Below are positions 10,001 to 20,767 of a stretch of 64,000 nt of DNA, piece by piece. The position numbers and the translations under genes were made by a program. Source of the stretch: Arthrinium phaeospermum (lineage: Eukaryota > Ascomycota > Sordariomycetes > Amphisphaeriales > Apiosporaceae); assembly GCA_006503535.1 (NCBI GenBank), contig QYRS01000008.1, positions 2,356,001 through 2,420,000 on the forward strand, read 5' to 3'. The notes beneath the pieces were generated by a model, which worked only from the letters and a program-made list of their open reading frames with translations, did not search any database and was not told where the DNA came from. The first letter of the stretch is position 1, and each line of letters begins with the position of its first letter.

Positions 10001-13000
10001 GGCGCCCATGTTCTCCTCGGTGACGGGCCGGATGGTGGCCGCGGGCGAGGTCGACGCGGCCTACTGGGTCCGGAACATGTGCCAGACGGTCCGGTTCTCG
10101 CAGGCGGTGCAGGCGCTACTCTGCCACTCGCCCGCTTCCGGATCCTCTGGGGCGGCGGCGGGCCGCGGCAGCAGCAGCAACAAGGGGCGGCACTGGAAGG
10201 GGAGCTGCGTCGTCGAGATCGGCCCGCACGCCGCCCTCAAGGGGCCCTGGACGCAGACCGTCGAGGGCGTCAGTGCCGGGCTCGCGGCGGAGCTGCACTA
10301 TGCCTCGATGCTGGTGCGGGGGGAGGAGGCCGTGGGGACGGCGCTGCAGTGCGCGGGGCGGCTCTGGGCGTACGGGAACCCGGTGGCCCTGGCCGAGGTG
10401 AATGGGACGCCGCCCAAGAAGAACGCCGAGCATGATGATGATGATGACGAGAACAACAACAACGACGACATCAAGAACAAGAAAAACAGCGTCAAGCGGC
10501 GGCCCCGGCCGGTGGTCCAGCTCCCGGCGTATCCGTGGAACCACGAGAGGCAGTACTGGCACGAATCCAGGAGCATGCAGTCCGAGAGGCTGGCCGCCTG
10601 GCCCCGCTCCGACCTGCTGGGGTTCCGGGTCCCGGACCAGACCCCGCTGGAGCCGCAGTGGCGGAACCGGCTCTCGGCCGGCGAGAACCCGTGGATCGAG
10701 GACCACGTCATCACCGGCACCGCCCTGTACCCGGGCGCCGGCATGCTGGTCATGGTCATCGAGGCCGCGCAGCAGATGGCGGCCGACAGCCCAGGCCAGG
10801 CTCGCATCCGGGGCGTCGAGTTCCGCCGCGTGCACTTTGAGAGGGGGCTGGTGTGTCCGCCGGGCGAGGTCGTCGAGTCTCTCCTGAGTATCAAGCCGCT
10901 GCATCCCACGCGCACGGCGGCGGCGGCCGCCGCGCAGGGGGGCCCGTCGGGGTCGGAACCCTTCCAATTCACCGTCTTTTCGAGCTTGGGACAGGACCCC
11001 TGGACCAAGCACTGCTTCGGCTCTTTCCGCATCGTCTACGAGGAGCAGAGGGCCGACGCCGAAGAAGAAGAAGAAGAAGAAGAAGAAGAAGAAGAAGAAG
11101 AAGAAGAAGAAGAAGAAGAAAAGAAGAAGAAGAAGAAGCGGCCGACGACCCGGAGTCTTTCGATTGGCGAGAGCGCGTCCGTGTCTTGGAGGCCGCGAAG
11201 AAGCGGCCGAGGACGCCGGTCGACGTCGGCCAGTTCTACCAGGGGCTGGCGGCGGCGGGAATGGAGTACGGAGAGACGTTCCAGAACGTCACCAGTCTAT
11301 TCCAAGTTCAAGAGGAAGCCGTGTTTTACGGGACGGTGGTAAGTCACACCCGCCCAACTTTTGGTTCCTAATGAGATGATTTGCAAAGTGGTGTTTCGCA
11401 AGATTTGCCACACGAGCTGATGACAAAAAACCCAGAAAATCCCCGACACTCGGAGCGGCATGCCGGGCAGCTTCCAACACCCCCACACAATCCACCCGGC
11501 CACACTGGATTCCATACTCCATCTGGCCGTGGCCGCCGTCATGAACGGCCCCGGCCCCAGCCCCGACTCGGACAAGGAGAAGGAGGCCGCCGTGCCCTTC
11601 CGCCTGGACCGCATGTACATTGCGAACGACCTGCCGCAGGGGCCGGGGTCCCTCTTCCACGCCTGCGCCACCCGGAACCCGATGATGCCCGGACCCCTGC
11701 TGAGCGCCGACCTGGTCGCCTCGGACGAGACGTGGGCCGAGCCCAAGATCGTCCTCGAGGGGCTCGTCCTGAAGCGAGTGACGGGAGGAACGGGCGGGGA
11801 CGGCGGCGGGAGCAGGGCATCGGATGAAGCCGAGTCCAGATGCACCGTGGCCGAATGGAAACTGGACCCCTCGCTGTTGTTGGCAACACCGAAGCTCTCG
11901 ATGGCAACAGCCGCGACGACCCTCGAGGGTGTGGGTGTGGGCGTGGCCACGCTGCGGGATTGGCTGGAGGTGGAGTGCCACAAGCTGCCGGGCCAGGCCG
12001 TTCTGCTGGTCGGGTCGGCACTGCGCCCCGCCATCCTGGACGAGTTTCGTCTGCTTTGGACGGGCCAGACCTCGTACCGAGCATTTCCCAGTTGGTGGTG
12101 ACCGACTTCACCCCCCACGGCTCGGAGGCGTGGGTCTCGAAGCTCGCCGAGATGCGGCATCATGTCCCGGGCGCGTTCAAGGTTTGGGAAACCCCGCCCT
12201 CCGGAGAAGAAGAAAGGCCATCGTTGCTCGCCGGCGGCTTCGACTTGATCGTCGCGGGGGGAAAGCGGCTGGATGACCGGATTTTTTCGTCGTTGGAGTC
12301 GCTGCTCAAACCGGCGGGACGGGTGTTGACTCTTGACCACAAGACCACGATGACGGCGCCCGAACACGTCAATGGCGGCGGCGACAGCAGCCACGCACTT
12401 GCCGCCGGAGAGGATCCCGCTCTCCCAGGATATGCAAGCACGCAGATAGCCCTGGAAAGCGGGCTCCTCACCGTCACGTCGAGACAGCAGAAGAGCCACA
12501 GCCCGGCCCAGGATGCCCAAGTATACCTACTGCTCCCGGAATCGGAAGCAATAGAGGCCGCCAGCGGCGATCCCGAAGTCCAATGCTTCGTCGAGCATCT
12601 CACGGCCCTGCTGGTAGAGGCCGGGATGTCCGTGCATAGAACCACACTAGCCAAGACGGCAGCCGCCTGGGGGAAGGAGGAGACGGAGGAGGACAGGGCG
12701 GCACCGCGGGACGACGCCTACTTCATCGCCCTGCTGGAAGGCAAGAGTAGCGGCTTCGCCGACAGCTGGGCGGCCGAGGGGTTCGCGCACTTCCAGCAGC
12801 TGGCGCAGCGGGCGACGCGCCTCTTCTGGATCAGCCGCGGCGGTCAGCTGTCGGTGGCGCCGCCGCCGCCGTCGCCCGGCCCCGAAGACGAAGAGAGCGA
12901 AAAAGGCGAAAGCAGGGACGAAAGGGGCGGGCTCGCGAGCGCGTCGACGACGGGCCTGCTGCGCGTCTTGCGCAACGAGTACCGCAGCTGTCGCTGGTCC

Positions 13001-15781
13001 ACCTGGACCTCTCGGGGCGGTGCGACATGGCGCGGCCGTCGACGGCGGCGCTGGTGCTGCGGGTGTGGCGGTCGTCAGCAGCGGCGGGGGACGGCGCAGG
13101 CGAGGAACGGGAGCTGGCCGAGTGGCGGGGGCAGGTCTTGATTCCGCGGTACGTGCGGTATGCGGCTTTGGATCGGGAGATTGGCGCCGCCAGGGGGACC
13201 GCGCCGCCGGTCCGGACCGGTTTGTGGGCGTCGGGGCCCCTGTGCCTCGATTTGGGACACGACGCCCCGCAGTCAAGGGGGGCGGCCGTCTGGAGGCCGG
13301 ATGAGCAGTCCCCCAACATGACGGCTTCGGCCACGTTGGGCCCCGACGAGGTCGAGTTACGAACCCGCCACGTCTCCACGGCCGTGGGGGATGCGGGCGG
13401 GGATACTTTGCGCATGTTGGGAACGCAGATCAGCGGCGTCGTCACGCGCGTGGGGACGCATGTGACCAGCCTAGCCCCCGGCGACAGCGTCATGGCGTTC
13501 CACAACGGCCACGGTAGCAGTGGGGGCCCCATCCTGCGAACCCACGTGCGCCAGCATGCGGGGCTGGTGAAGAGGATCCCCCGCGGGGTGCTGCCGCTGT
13601 CGCTGCCGGGGGCCGCCACCGCCGCCTGGCTGCGCGCGGCGGCCACGTACATAGTCGACGAGGTGGCGCGGGTGCGGCGCGGCGACGTCATCTTGGTCGA
13701 GGACGGCATGGCGGCCATGAGCCGGGCGTTGTTGGCGGCGGCGCGACGGCGGGGGGCCGTGCTCTTCACCACGGCCGCGACGCGCAACGGGCGGCGAGAG
13801 GTGGCGGAGCGGTTCGGCCTGGAGGCGGACGCGGTGCTGCAGCACAGGGTGGGCATGCCGATGGCGTCCAGCGCCTACGTTCTGAGCAGGACGCGGGGCA
13901 GGCGCGTGGACGTGCTCATCACCCGGCCGGCCGGTGGAAGAGGGCTTATGGGCCACGAGGAAATGCCGAGCTGGCTGGCCGACTTCGCCCGGGTGGCGGC
14001 CTTGGTCGCCGATCAGGAGGACCAAGGGGACGGCGGTGGGGGAGGGGGGCCGTCGTTCGTGATGAGGAACACGAACCACAGGGACCTTACCGTGTCGACC
14101 GTCAACCCGGACCGGCTCCTTCGCACCAACCCCGGCTTGGTGGCGCGGATCCTCTCGGGCCTGGACGACGATGTTGCGGCGTCAGCAGCAGCGGGGACCA
14201 TCGAGGAGCCGTTCGGAAGATATCCGGTGGAGACGCTGCCCGTGGCCGATTTGGCCGGCCTGTCGGAAGTCCTCGAAAGAAGAAGAAGAAAAAGTGACAG
14301 CCAAGGAGAAGGAGGAGGCCTCATCATCGCCCTCGACTTCGAGCAACAGCCACAGCAACAACAACAACAACAGCCCTCGGTCCTCATGGCCGCCCCCCGA
14401 CCGCCGCCGCTGCAGCTCGACGGCCAGGGGACCTACATACTCGCCGGCGGCCTGGGCTCGCTGGGGCTGCGCATCGGGCGGCTGATGGCGCGGGGCGGCG
14501 CGGGCCATGTGGTCCTGCTGTCTCGGTCCGGCGGCGGAGGCGCGGGGCGGCTGGCCAAGTACCAGGCCGAGCTGGACGAGATGGCGCGGCTCGGCTGCCG
14601 GGTCGACGTGCTTCGGTGCGACGTGACCGAGGCGGGCGACGTGACGCGCACGATCCGCGGGCTCCTGCGCGACGGGCGACGGATCCGGGGGCTGGTGCAG
14701 TGCGCCATGGTGCTGCACGACGCCGTCTTCAGCAACATGACGCTGGAGCAGTGGCGCGGGGCCTACGACCCCAAGGTCAAAGGGACGTGGCATCTGCACC
14801 AAGCCCTGCTGCAGCAGTCACAACAACAACAACCGATCGACCTCGACTTCTTCATCCTGCTGTCGTCGGTCGTGTCCGTCATCGGCAACGTGGCCCAGGC
14901 CAACTACGCCGCCGCCAACGCCTGGATGGACGCCCTGGCCCACCACCGCCGCCGCGCCCTGGGCCTGCCCGCCGTCTCCCTCAACGTCGGGCTCGTGATC
15001 GATTCGGATCACCGCATCGACGGCACCGCCCTCGCCGACGGCTACCTCGCCCGCTTCGGGCACATGGGGCCCGTGAGCACGACGCTGGACGAGCTGGAGA
15101 TCGGGCTCACGGCCTGCATGCGCGGCTTCACCACCGACGCCGACGCCGACGCCGTTCGTGTCGACATCCCCCCGCAGGTCGTCTTCGGCATGGACGACAG
15201 GATGCCGGCCGCCGCCGTGGGGCAGTGGTCGAGCGACGCCAGGTTCTGCCATCGCCGGCTGCTGCCCAAGTCGGCGGCTTCGGACGGCGGCGGCGGCGAT
15301 GCGGTTGCGGTGACGGCCGAAGACCAGAGACGCGCCTTGGCCGAGGCGCTGCGGGTGGCGCCCTCCCTGGACGAGGCGGCCGGCATCATGCTCGAGAGCG
15401 TCAAACAGCTGCTGGCGCCGGGGCTCGGTCTCCAGCCGGCGGACATCAAGGAGGAGGAACCTTTGTTTATGGTCGGAGGTGAGTTTGGGATCGTCTCTCT
15501 CGTATTTCCCTTATTTATGTCTTTCTTGTTCCTCCTCCTCCTCCTCCTCCTCCTCCCGACTAGACAGACAGACTGCTAACCAGCATTTCGTGACCGCGTG
15601 AGTAGTGGATTCGTTCAAGGCCATCGAGGTGCGGAACCACGTCTACCGGGAGCTCAAGAGCGAGGTCTCCGTTTTCGACATCTTGAGCCCCAAGCCGCTG
15701 GCTCACTTGGCGGGCATGATTGCTTCCCGGAGTCAGCTGGTGGATATGTCCCGGTTTAACGTCAATGGCGAGGTCGAGTAG
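7062..15781 (+). CDS. highly reducing iterative type I polyketide synthase, frame broken at three points
   Basis: Nine exons: 7062-7235, 7308-7452, 7521-7688, 7773-7873, 7927-8176, 8247-8359, 8466-11338, 11436-15478 and 15606-15781. All junctions are GT/AG and splice phases agree, for about 2,680 aa. Domains: KS (Cys in DTACSSS, His in [11 protein letters not shown] and KPSVGHTEG), AT (GHSSGE, YHSAHM), DH ([13 protein letters not shown], then HPATLDS), a degenerate C-methyltransferase, a degenerate enoylreductase, KR ([20 protein letters not shown]) and ACP (Ser in VDSFKA). In the methyltransferase region the AdoMet glycine motif is replaced by LLVGSALRP, though a relic of its later strands (FDLIVA...LLKPAGRV) remains. 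In the enoylreductase the NADPH GGVG motif is replaced by DGMAAM. There is no thioesterase, so release by the neighbouring hydrolase is likely. One base is missing near 11120 (GAA tract), near 12045-12075 and near 12980-12990. Unless these are sequence errors the gene is a recent pseudogene. Confidence 0.88.
11061..11138 (+). repeat. GAA microsatellite inside the synthase coding region, with phase slip
   Basis: Twenty perfect GAA units (11061-11120) are followed by AAG-phased repeats to 11138. A perfect tract would need one more G at the junction. Upstream the correct frame reads [12 protein letters not shown] into poly-Glu; downstream the correct frame reads [10 protein letters not shown], which is one base out of phase. 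The tract encodes an acidic loop between the two hot-dog halves of the DH domain. Confidence 0.85.
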
Positions 15782-16442
15782 CGATAGCAGTATATTGTAA
15801 TGATTTCAAATTTCAAGGGGTTTCACATCGTCTCGAGCCTCCCCGTCCTATATCAATACATCGCATAGTCACTGACATCTAGTTCCGAGATAATATGTGT
15901 GTATGTATATGCAAATGGAATTAAGTACATAACGCCCAACCCTATGTATTGCTCAAAGGGGGTATCTCCAAGTAGTATATGAGTTTGTTTCAGTAGCTAT
16001 GTACATGTCGAAAGATTAAATCCAAAAACAAAAAGAGTATTTCCTGTTTCCTTGATGCTGTGTCTAGTATGCTCACCACCGGTACCCTCCTAACCAAATC
16101 AAACCAAACCAAAACTGGCTTCTTTGCCCAAACGCCCGCTATGCTGCTGGTCTTCTGTTGTCGTGGAGTACCTGGTAAGGTACTCACCGATATAGTTGTT
16201 GTTGTAGTAGTAGTAGTATGTAGTATTAGTCCTCCATAATGCGATGCGATACGAGGCCACAAGACGCCGGCCCCCTTTAATATGCGTAGCGCGCTCCCTC
16301 AGTAAGGTCGTCAATAAACCAATCTCTGGCCAGCTTCGACTTGTTGTTATGGTGCCATGTGGACATCTGGCCAGCTCCGACTTGGTGATTATAGCGCCGC
16401 ATAGATATCATCTTCCAGCATCAACATTTCAATCGTGTTGTC
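15782..16442. other. intergenic between convergent genes
   Basis: AT-richer 3' flanks of the polyketide synthase (plus) and the PH/LRR gene (minus). Short TAG/GTT-rich microsatellite-like runs lie at about 16190-16225. No gene is seen. Confidence 0.5.
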
Positions 16443-19400
16443 TCACCAATGCCCCGTCAAATCCTCCATCAACCTCCGATACTCCCCCGCCGACATCCCG
16501 GGAGAAATACTCCCCACCTCCTCCACCGAGGGCTGCCTGCGGTGGTGCCCCGGCGACTCGATCGTGATCTGGTACGACGGGTGATGACTATGCTGCGCCA
16601 TCGACGGCCGTACCTGCGGCGGCGGCGTCACGTTTTGGTCTGGTGGCCCCGCCATCGCATTGCGTTCCGGCGGCGGCGGCGTCTTCTTCCGCTCCGGCGG
16701 CGTCGCCATCGACGAGTCCGCCGACGACAGACAACCAATATAATCCCCCGAAGACGACCCCGTCGAGAACGGCGACACCTCCTCGGCAATCGTGTACGTC
16801 GTACTGCCGCTGGCGCTGGCCCCCACGCTGTTATTGCGATTGATGCCGCCGCTCCCGATGTTGACGCTGTTACTGCGACCCACGCCAACGCCAATGCCGA
16901 CGCCACTGAGCAGACTGCTCGGCTGAGGCGCCACAGGCGGCGGCCCTCCACCTCCACCTCCTATCGGCGACGCTCCACTACCACCATAGTCAACCGACGA
17001 AGAGAACGACGACGAAGAAAACGACGGAAGCGGAGGAAGAGAAGGCCCGGGAGGCGCAAGCGAGGGAGCAGGTGCAAGCGAAGGCCCAGGCGCCGGCGCC
17101 GGCACCGTAAACGGCGACAACGTAAACGACCCCGCGCTCGACGTCCGGATATGATGCGACGCCGGCGCGATATGCTGCGCCTGCGCCGCCAGATACTGCG
17201 ACGCCGCCGAGTCCCTTCTCTGATGCGAAAACGACGCCACCGAGCTCCGCCGCGATCCCGCCGCCGAAATGCCTCCCGAGACATCCCCCCGGGCCGCAGG
17301 CCTGGCGTACAGCCACGCCGGCAAATCGTCGTCCTCCCAGGCGCCCAGGTACTCGTCCCCGAACTCGAGCACCTGGTTTGCGGGATCATCGCGGTTCCTC
17401 TTCAGAATATCCGCCAGCCGCCTTGCCTCGGTATCCCAATGCTCCTCCAAAAACGCCAGCATCTCCTTCAGCCGCCCCTCGTCCGTCTTGCTCAGCGGCT
17501 TGAGCGACCCGTCCCGCTTCGTCTTGTGCTTGCTGTGCAGCACGTCCAGGAACAGCCGCCGCTCCTCATCGAGCGCGTACTGCCGGTCCGCCGCCGCCAG
17601 CGGGAACGAGAGCAGCCTCTTATTACTATCGATCGCCCGCACCAGCTGCCCGAACTGGTGGTGGCTGAACTGGTTCGCCTGCAGGTCGAACATGACGAGC
17701 CCCTGGTTCTGCGCCAGCACCCGGCACAGCTCCGTCACGTCCTCGGCGTCGCCGACGTTGTGGTTGCGCAGCCGCAGCTGCCGCAGCGTCCGGTTCTCCT
17801 TGAGCCCGCTCAGCGCCCCCGTCAGGCCCCACCCCATGTGGCTGTCCTCGAGCTTCCCGCTGTACCCCGACAGGTCTAGGTACTGCAGCGTCGCGTTCCG
17901 CTCCAGGAGGCTGGACAGCAAAGTCAGTGTCTTCGGGCTGGCGCCGGCGGGGGACCCCGTCCCAACCAGACTCAGAAACTCGATAGTACTGTTGTTGGTG
18001 AGCGCCTGCAACAGCCGGTTGAAGTTCTCTTCGGTCTCGAAATGAACCATGTTCATGTGCAGGCGCCTCGGCCCCTCGTTGCCTTCGATTAGGTCGATCC
18101 AGTCCGTGGATACCTCCTCTAGAGGGTTACCGTTGAGATGAAGATGCATATCTCTGCCACTTCCGACGCCACAGATGATGGTTGTTGCTACTTCGCCATC
18201 GATGCCGCAATTATTAAGGATCAAGTGTCTCAACCCCATGGATTCCTCGGTCTCCATGTATCTTAGTAAACACGAGATCGTATCGAAATTGACCTGTTTG
18301 TTGTAGTGGGTTAGTAGGTTGATATTAAAGTTTATACCGGATATTGTAACTCACCTTCCATCCAGAAAGATCAAGATACTCCAGCCGCCACACACTCGAC
18401 TGAAGCGAGTTGGCCCAAGGCCGGAACAGCGGCCCATCCAGACCCCCCTTCAGGCAGTAGCTGAGATCGAGATGGCGAATCTTAGGCGTGTCGCTCAGTG
18501 TCTGTGAGGCCCGGGACGCGTCCAGTCGACTGAAGTTGTTCGCAAACTCGAGCGTTTCCAGGCTGGAACGCTGCTCGTGGATGGCCTCCCACACGGAGAT
18601 CATGGCCACTTCGTCGAGGTCGCAGCGGGAGAGCCCGAGACACCGCACGAGACCGGCGTAGTTCTGCAGCGTTTGGCAGAGGTCGCCGAGGTCCGTAGCG
18701 CTCATCGGGTTGTTGTTCAGGAAGATCGATTTGCACCTCGACTGCAGCGACCTCAATAGCATGACAATGGGCGGTACGAGATCGCAGCCCCGATTCCGAG
18801 GGGCAGCCGCCTCCGAGGCACCGGTAGCCGCTGATACGTAACGACCGCTCAGAACCCCGCTCAGATTCACTTGCCTGACCGACTCCGAAGCAAGCAGCAA
18901 GCCCACCAGCTCTTGGAACAGGACAGAAGAATGCTCCATAACCTCGTACTCCTCGCGCGTCAGGCTGCGTTTGCCCGTCCGCGAAAGCCACGGCGTCGGC
19001 TCGAGGCGCTTCTGGTTATCCTGCACCCCCGAAAGCGGCGAAAAGTCGACGCCGTCAAAATTCAAAGACTTGAAGTAGTCGTTGAAGCGCAGAGCGCGGA
19101 AGACGGCCAGGAGCTGGTACCCGCTGTACTTCAACATCTTCTTCTTCGGCCGCAGGAGCTGGAACTCGGGGGAAAAGCGGGCGCTCTCCCAGTTCACCTT
19201 CCAGTCGACGGACGCGCAGTGGTATCCTTCGAGGTAAGCCTCCAGCGTCCTCTTAAAGCCACCGTAGTCTTCGCCCTCCGGCAGGTGGATATGGTCCGTC
19301 TCCCCGTCCACGAAGAAGATTTCGCGCCGGGTCCACAGCGGCCACGCAGGTTTGAGATATGTATCGGCCTTGAACAACCGTGAAATGATGCTGCGGTGAT

Positions 19401-20667
19401 GCCTGCTCGATAACCCGATCTTCTTGGGCGTGTCCATGGGCAACCGAAATATGAGATCAAAACGCTCGTCGCCGAGATGAGCATTGACTTTGGACAATGT
19501 CACCAAGCCATATTTGACGATGTTGGGATTCACCCGCTGGCCGGTAGGCGACTTGGCAAACTGGGCGAGCATGCAGACGTTCTTGCCCAAGGCCAAGTAG
19601 AATGATGAATTATCTCTCCACCCCTTCTTAATCTCACCCGAGCTATTGGTGGCGGCCCGAGTGTACGGATGCCGCGGCACGACGGGAAATATCTCCGGCC
19701 GCACATTACCGTGCTGTGGGCTTTGCGCCGCCAGAATCTGGGCAAAATCGGCCTCGACATCGGATGACGTCTGGTCTTCCAGAAACGACCTTGCCCTCTG
19801 CTTCACCGCCAGTCGGATGTGCTTGAGCCACTCGTCCCGCTCGTCGGGCAGGTCGAAGTCCAGCACGGTGCTGGTGAAGGTGGAGCCGTCGACCTGGTCT
19901 TTCCACCACACCTCGATCCCGAAGCAGGGCTTCGTGCCCTCTTCCTTGAAGGCCGTCACGACCGTCTCCAGCGGGATCTGCAGCTCGGCGCCGTGCTTGC
20001 TGCTGCTTCCGGACGCCAGATCCCGGAGCGAGAGGACCGAGTCGACGGGGGAGAGGCCGTTCTCGCCCGCGCTCGGGGGCACCGTCAGCTGCGACGACAG
20101 CTGGGGGAACTGGTCCAGGGCGGCATTGCGGCTCTTGAACCGCAGCAGCATCGACGTCGTCAGCACGAGGAACTCCTTCTTCGTCTTGAGGAGCGTCGAC
20201 TCATGATGCAGGCCGCCGGCCTTGATGACGCCGACGAAGTCGCCCGAGATGCTGGTCCCCTGGCTGTGGTTGCAGCTGCCCGAGGGACTCGTGGGCCGGG
20301 TCGAGGTGGAGACGGAGCCGCGTTCCGTGTAGTCCTGCGACGAGGCCTTAGAGTGGGCGCGGGCCAGGTGACTGGTGTGTGGCCGCCCGAACGACAAGGA
20401 GCCAGTAGACGCGTGAGAAGAGGTTATCGAAGGCGCCAACTCATGGCCCTTGCTGCTCTTGCGCAGCGTGGTGCGCTTGCGCTCGTGCGGGGGCGCCAGC
20501 AGCGCGCTGTCCGACGACGACGTGCTGGACAGCGAAGAGGAGATGCTCAGGCTCCGGAGGGCCCGGAGCGGGGAGCGGATGTTGGAGAGGGAGGATCGGC
20601 GATGGCTTTTGCCGCCTGATCCTTTGCCATCTATGATCTCCTGCGCAGCATTTTTACGCGGCTCCAT
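16443..20667 (-). CDS. PH domain and leucine-rich-repeat protein, 2 exons, about 1,387 aa
   Basis: Large cytoplasmic scaffold-type protein. Minus-strand exons are 20667-18355 and 18293-16443. The 61 bp intron has a GTGAGT donor and CAG acceptor and sits in phase 0, after YLDLSGWK. The N-terminal 140 residues are Ser-rich and basic, suggesting phosphorylation. Residues about 145-295 look like a PH domain (GDFVGVIKAGG start, KKEFLVLT, and a C-terminal DEWLKHIRLAV helix with its Trp). A middle region follows, then RNI-type leucine-rich repeats from about 560 to 1000 (for example LECLGLSRCDL-like and HLDLSYCLKG, LRQLRLRNHNV, FDLQANQFS patterns). The C terminus is low-complexity Pro/Ser/Gly. I recognise the architecture as one found across filamentous ascomycetes, but cannot assign a name or a partner. 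It marks the right edge of the metabolite cluster. Confidence 0.82.
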
Positions 20668-20704
20668 GGCGCAGCACAGGTGTGTGGCGGACGCGGAGGA
20701 GGCA

Positions 20705-20765
20705 GTTGTGGTGGTGGTAGTAGTGGTGGTGGTGTTTGGGTGTGTGTGTATGTGTTTTGTTTGTG
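20705..20765. repeat. GTGGT/GT-rich simple repeat in the 5' flank
   Basis: A run of GTGGTGGTAGTAGTGGTGG type followed by GTGTGT units lies just upstream of the PH/LRR start codon. On the transcribed strand it is CA/CCA-rich and probably falls in the 5' untranslated region. Confidence 0.7.
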
Positions 20766-20767
20766 GT

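Noticed and set aside
9141..15252. Long antisense and alternate-frame open frames across the polyketide synthase
   Set aside because: Shadows of GC-rich coding sequence; the real frame is fixed by catalytic motifs and splice phases.
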